The notes beneath the pieces were generated by a model, which worked only from the letters and a program-made list of their open reading frames with translations, was not told the origin of the DNA and did no database searches. DNA of 64,000 bases from CAYMZZ01 sp047600605 (GTDB lineage Bacteria; Bacteroidota; Bacteroidia; Chitinophagales; Chitinophagaceae): NCBI GenBank assembly GCA_047600605.1, contig JASGKK010000003.1, forward strand, positions 496,001 to 560,000. Reading direction: 5' to 3'. Made by a program: the position numbers and the translations under genes. Below, piece by piece: positions 63,468 through 64,000 of the stretch (its first letter is position 1; each line of letters opens with the position of its first letter).

Positions 63468-63845
63468 TCAGTTTTTATTGAATGTGTCAATAATGCCTGT
63501 TACTAATTCGTATTCCGTGGTTTTATCGAGAAAATAATCTGCCCCCAATCGCTTACACTCCTGCTGATAATAAGTAGCAGACAGGTTGGAAAGCATGATG
63601 ACAGTGCTTTGATAATTGTTTTGGGAAATATATTGAAGCAGGTCCATGCCATTTTTATCGGGCATGCTGATGTCAAGTAATATTACATCAGGTTCGTGTT
63701 GCTCCAGAATATGTACGGCAGCGTGATAGCTGCCTGCAGTAGAGATACGACTGGTACCGCCAGACTCATCGAGGAGACCGACCATACGATCTACAAAATA
63801 TGTGTGATCGTCCACTATCAGAACTGTTGCCTTTTTATTCCTCAT
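63468..63845 (-). CDS. Stand-alone response regulator receiver
   Basis: 125 residues, a single receiver domain: VLIVDDH at the start, phospho-acceptor in ILLDISMP, Lys in DYFLDKTTEY. No output domain follows; a stop comes directly after the last helix. It lies 71 bases upstream of the PAS kinase on the same strand, so the two likely work together, perhaps in a phosphorelay. A perfect 20-bp palindrome lies about 100 bases upstream. Confidence 0.92.
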   Translation of the reverse strand: MRNKKATVLIVDDHTYFVDRMVGLLDESGGTSRISTAGSYHAAVHILEQHEPDVILLDISMPDKNGMDLLQYISQNNYQSTVIMLSNLSATYYQQECKRLGADYFLDKTTEYELVTGIIDTFNKN

Positions 63846-63948
63846 GGGTTGGATTGTTATGCCTTAAACCTCAACAAAGAAAGGATTATCGCCGGTTATA
63901 AACAATAGAAACAGGGATGAATGTTTTGTCTGCAAAGCGATAACTGTT

Positions 63949-63968
63949 CTGTAGTATATATACTACAG
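63949..63968. promoter_or_regulatory. Perfect 20-bp palindrome, possible operator
   Basis: CTGTAGTATATATACTACAG is self-complementary and lies about 100 bases upstream of the receiver gene start, near the window edge. It could be the operator of a dimeric regulator. Confidence 0.45.
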
Positions 63969-64000
63969 GAAATTGCTTAGACGTGGCGTCCGTATACCAT

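Noticed and set aside
1..64000. tRNA or rRNA genes
   Set aside because: No T-loop-like GGTTCGA/GGTTCAA context with matching stems and no rRNA core sequences were noticed in intergenic DNA; a covariance search would be decisive.

Overview
The window looks like a Bacteroidota chromosome, most likely a Chitinophagaceae/Chitinophagales species. The evidence is two SusC-type TonB receptors (one with a SusD partner), LytTR/LytS signalling, a SMUG2-type uracil-DNA glycosylase, a GH95 fucosidase, many lipoprotein signals, and several copies of the Bacteroidota -7 promoter element TAnnTTTG. No tRNA, rRNA, CRISPR array, transposase, integrase or phage structural gene was seen. Gene calls rest on reading the translations and motifs; no database search was possible.

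Layout. 1-2.8 kb: a truncated SusC-type receptor behind a TlpA-like thioredoxin. 3.2-7 kb: a translationally coupled pair of predicted nucleotidyltransferases, a small lipoprotein, a VOC protein and an orphan ECF sigma factor. 7.1-17.1 kb, all on the minus strand: LytS-type kinase and LytTR regulator, two sulfatases, then SusC and SusD, which together look like a sulfated-glycan utilisation locus. 17.3-24.3 kb: an alpha/beta hydrolase and DoxX pair, a Rnk/GreA-like factor, a 70-residue protein, a GT87-like membrane glycosyltransferase overlapping a flavoprotein, and a soluble M48 peptidase. 24.4-34.0 kb: two giant genes facing each other across a perfect terminator hairpin. The plus-strand one is an 1831-residue kinase-like/DUF4011/SF1-helicase/nuclease-like/WGR protein. 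The minus-strand one is a 1355-residue membrane-anchored STAND-like protein with a degenerate P-loop. This pair is the best candidate for an undescribed system.

34.2-46.1 kb: a Cthe_2159-like beta-helix lipoprotein, a GH95 fucosidase, a relic of a TonB-dependent receptor, a TauE/SafE permease, a Tat-exported phospholipase C with a GDPD, a GlxA-type regulator divergent from a PhnB-like protein, and a DoxX-like protein. 46.7-48.2 kb: an unknown protein coupled to an SRAP (HMCES/YedK) protease, then a small acidic protein. 48.4-60.3 kb: a stress/energy island holding a flavin split-barrel protein, an alpha-glucan phosphorylase, Hsp20, a P-type ATPase, YtxH and holin-like membrane proteins, PEP synthase, two universal stress proteins and a baeRF protein. 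Three genes in this island (phosphorylase, holin-like, YtxH) each carry one extra base in a short homopolymer. 60.5-63.8 kb: SMUG2, a PAS histidine kinase and a stand-alone receiver.

Intergenic DNA carries several families of degenerate AT-rich repeats, some forming perfect inverted repeats with arms of 20-30 bp, plus a 32-bp GC-rich palindrome and several ordinary terminators.
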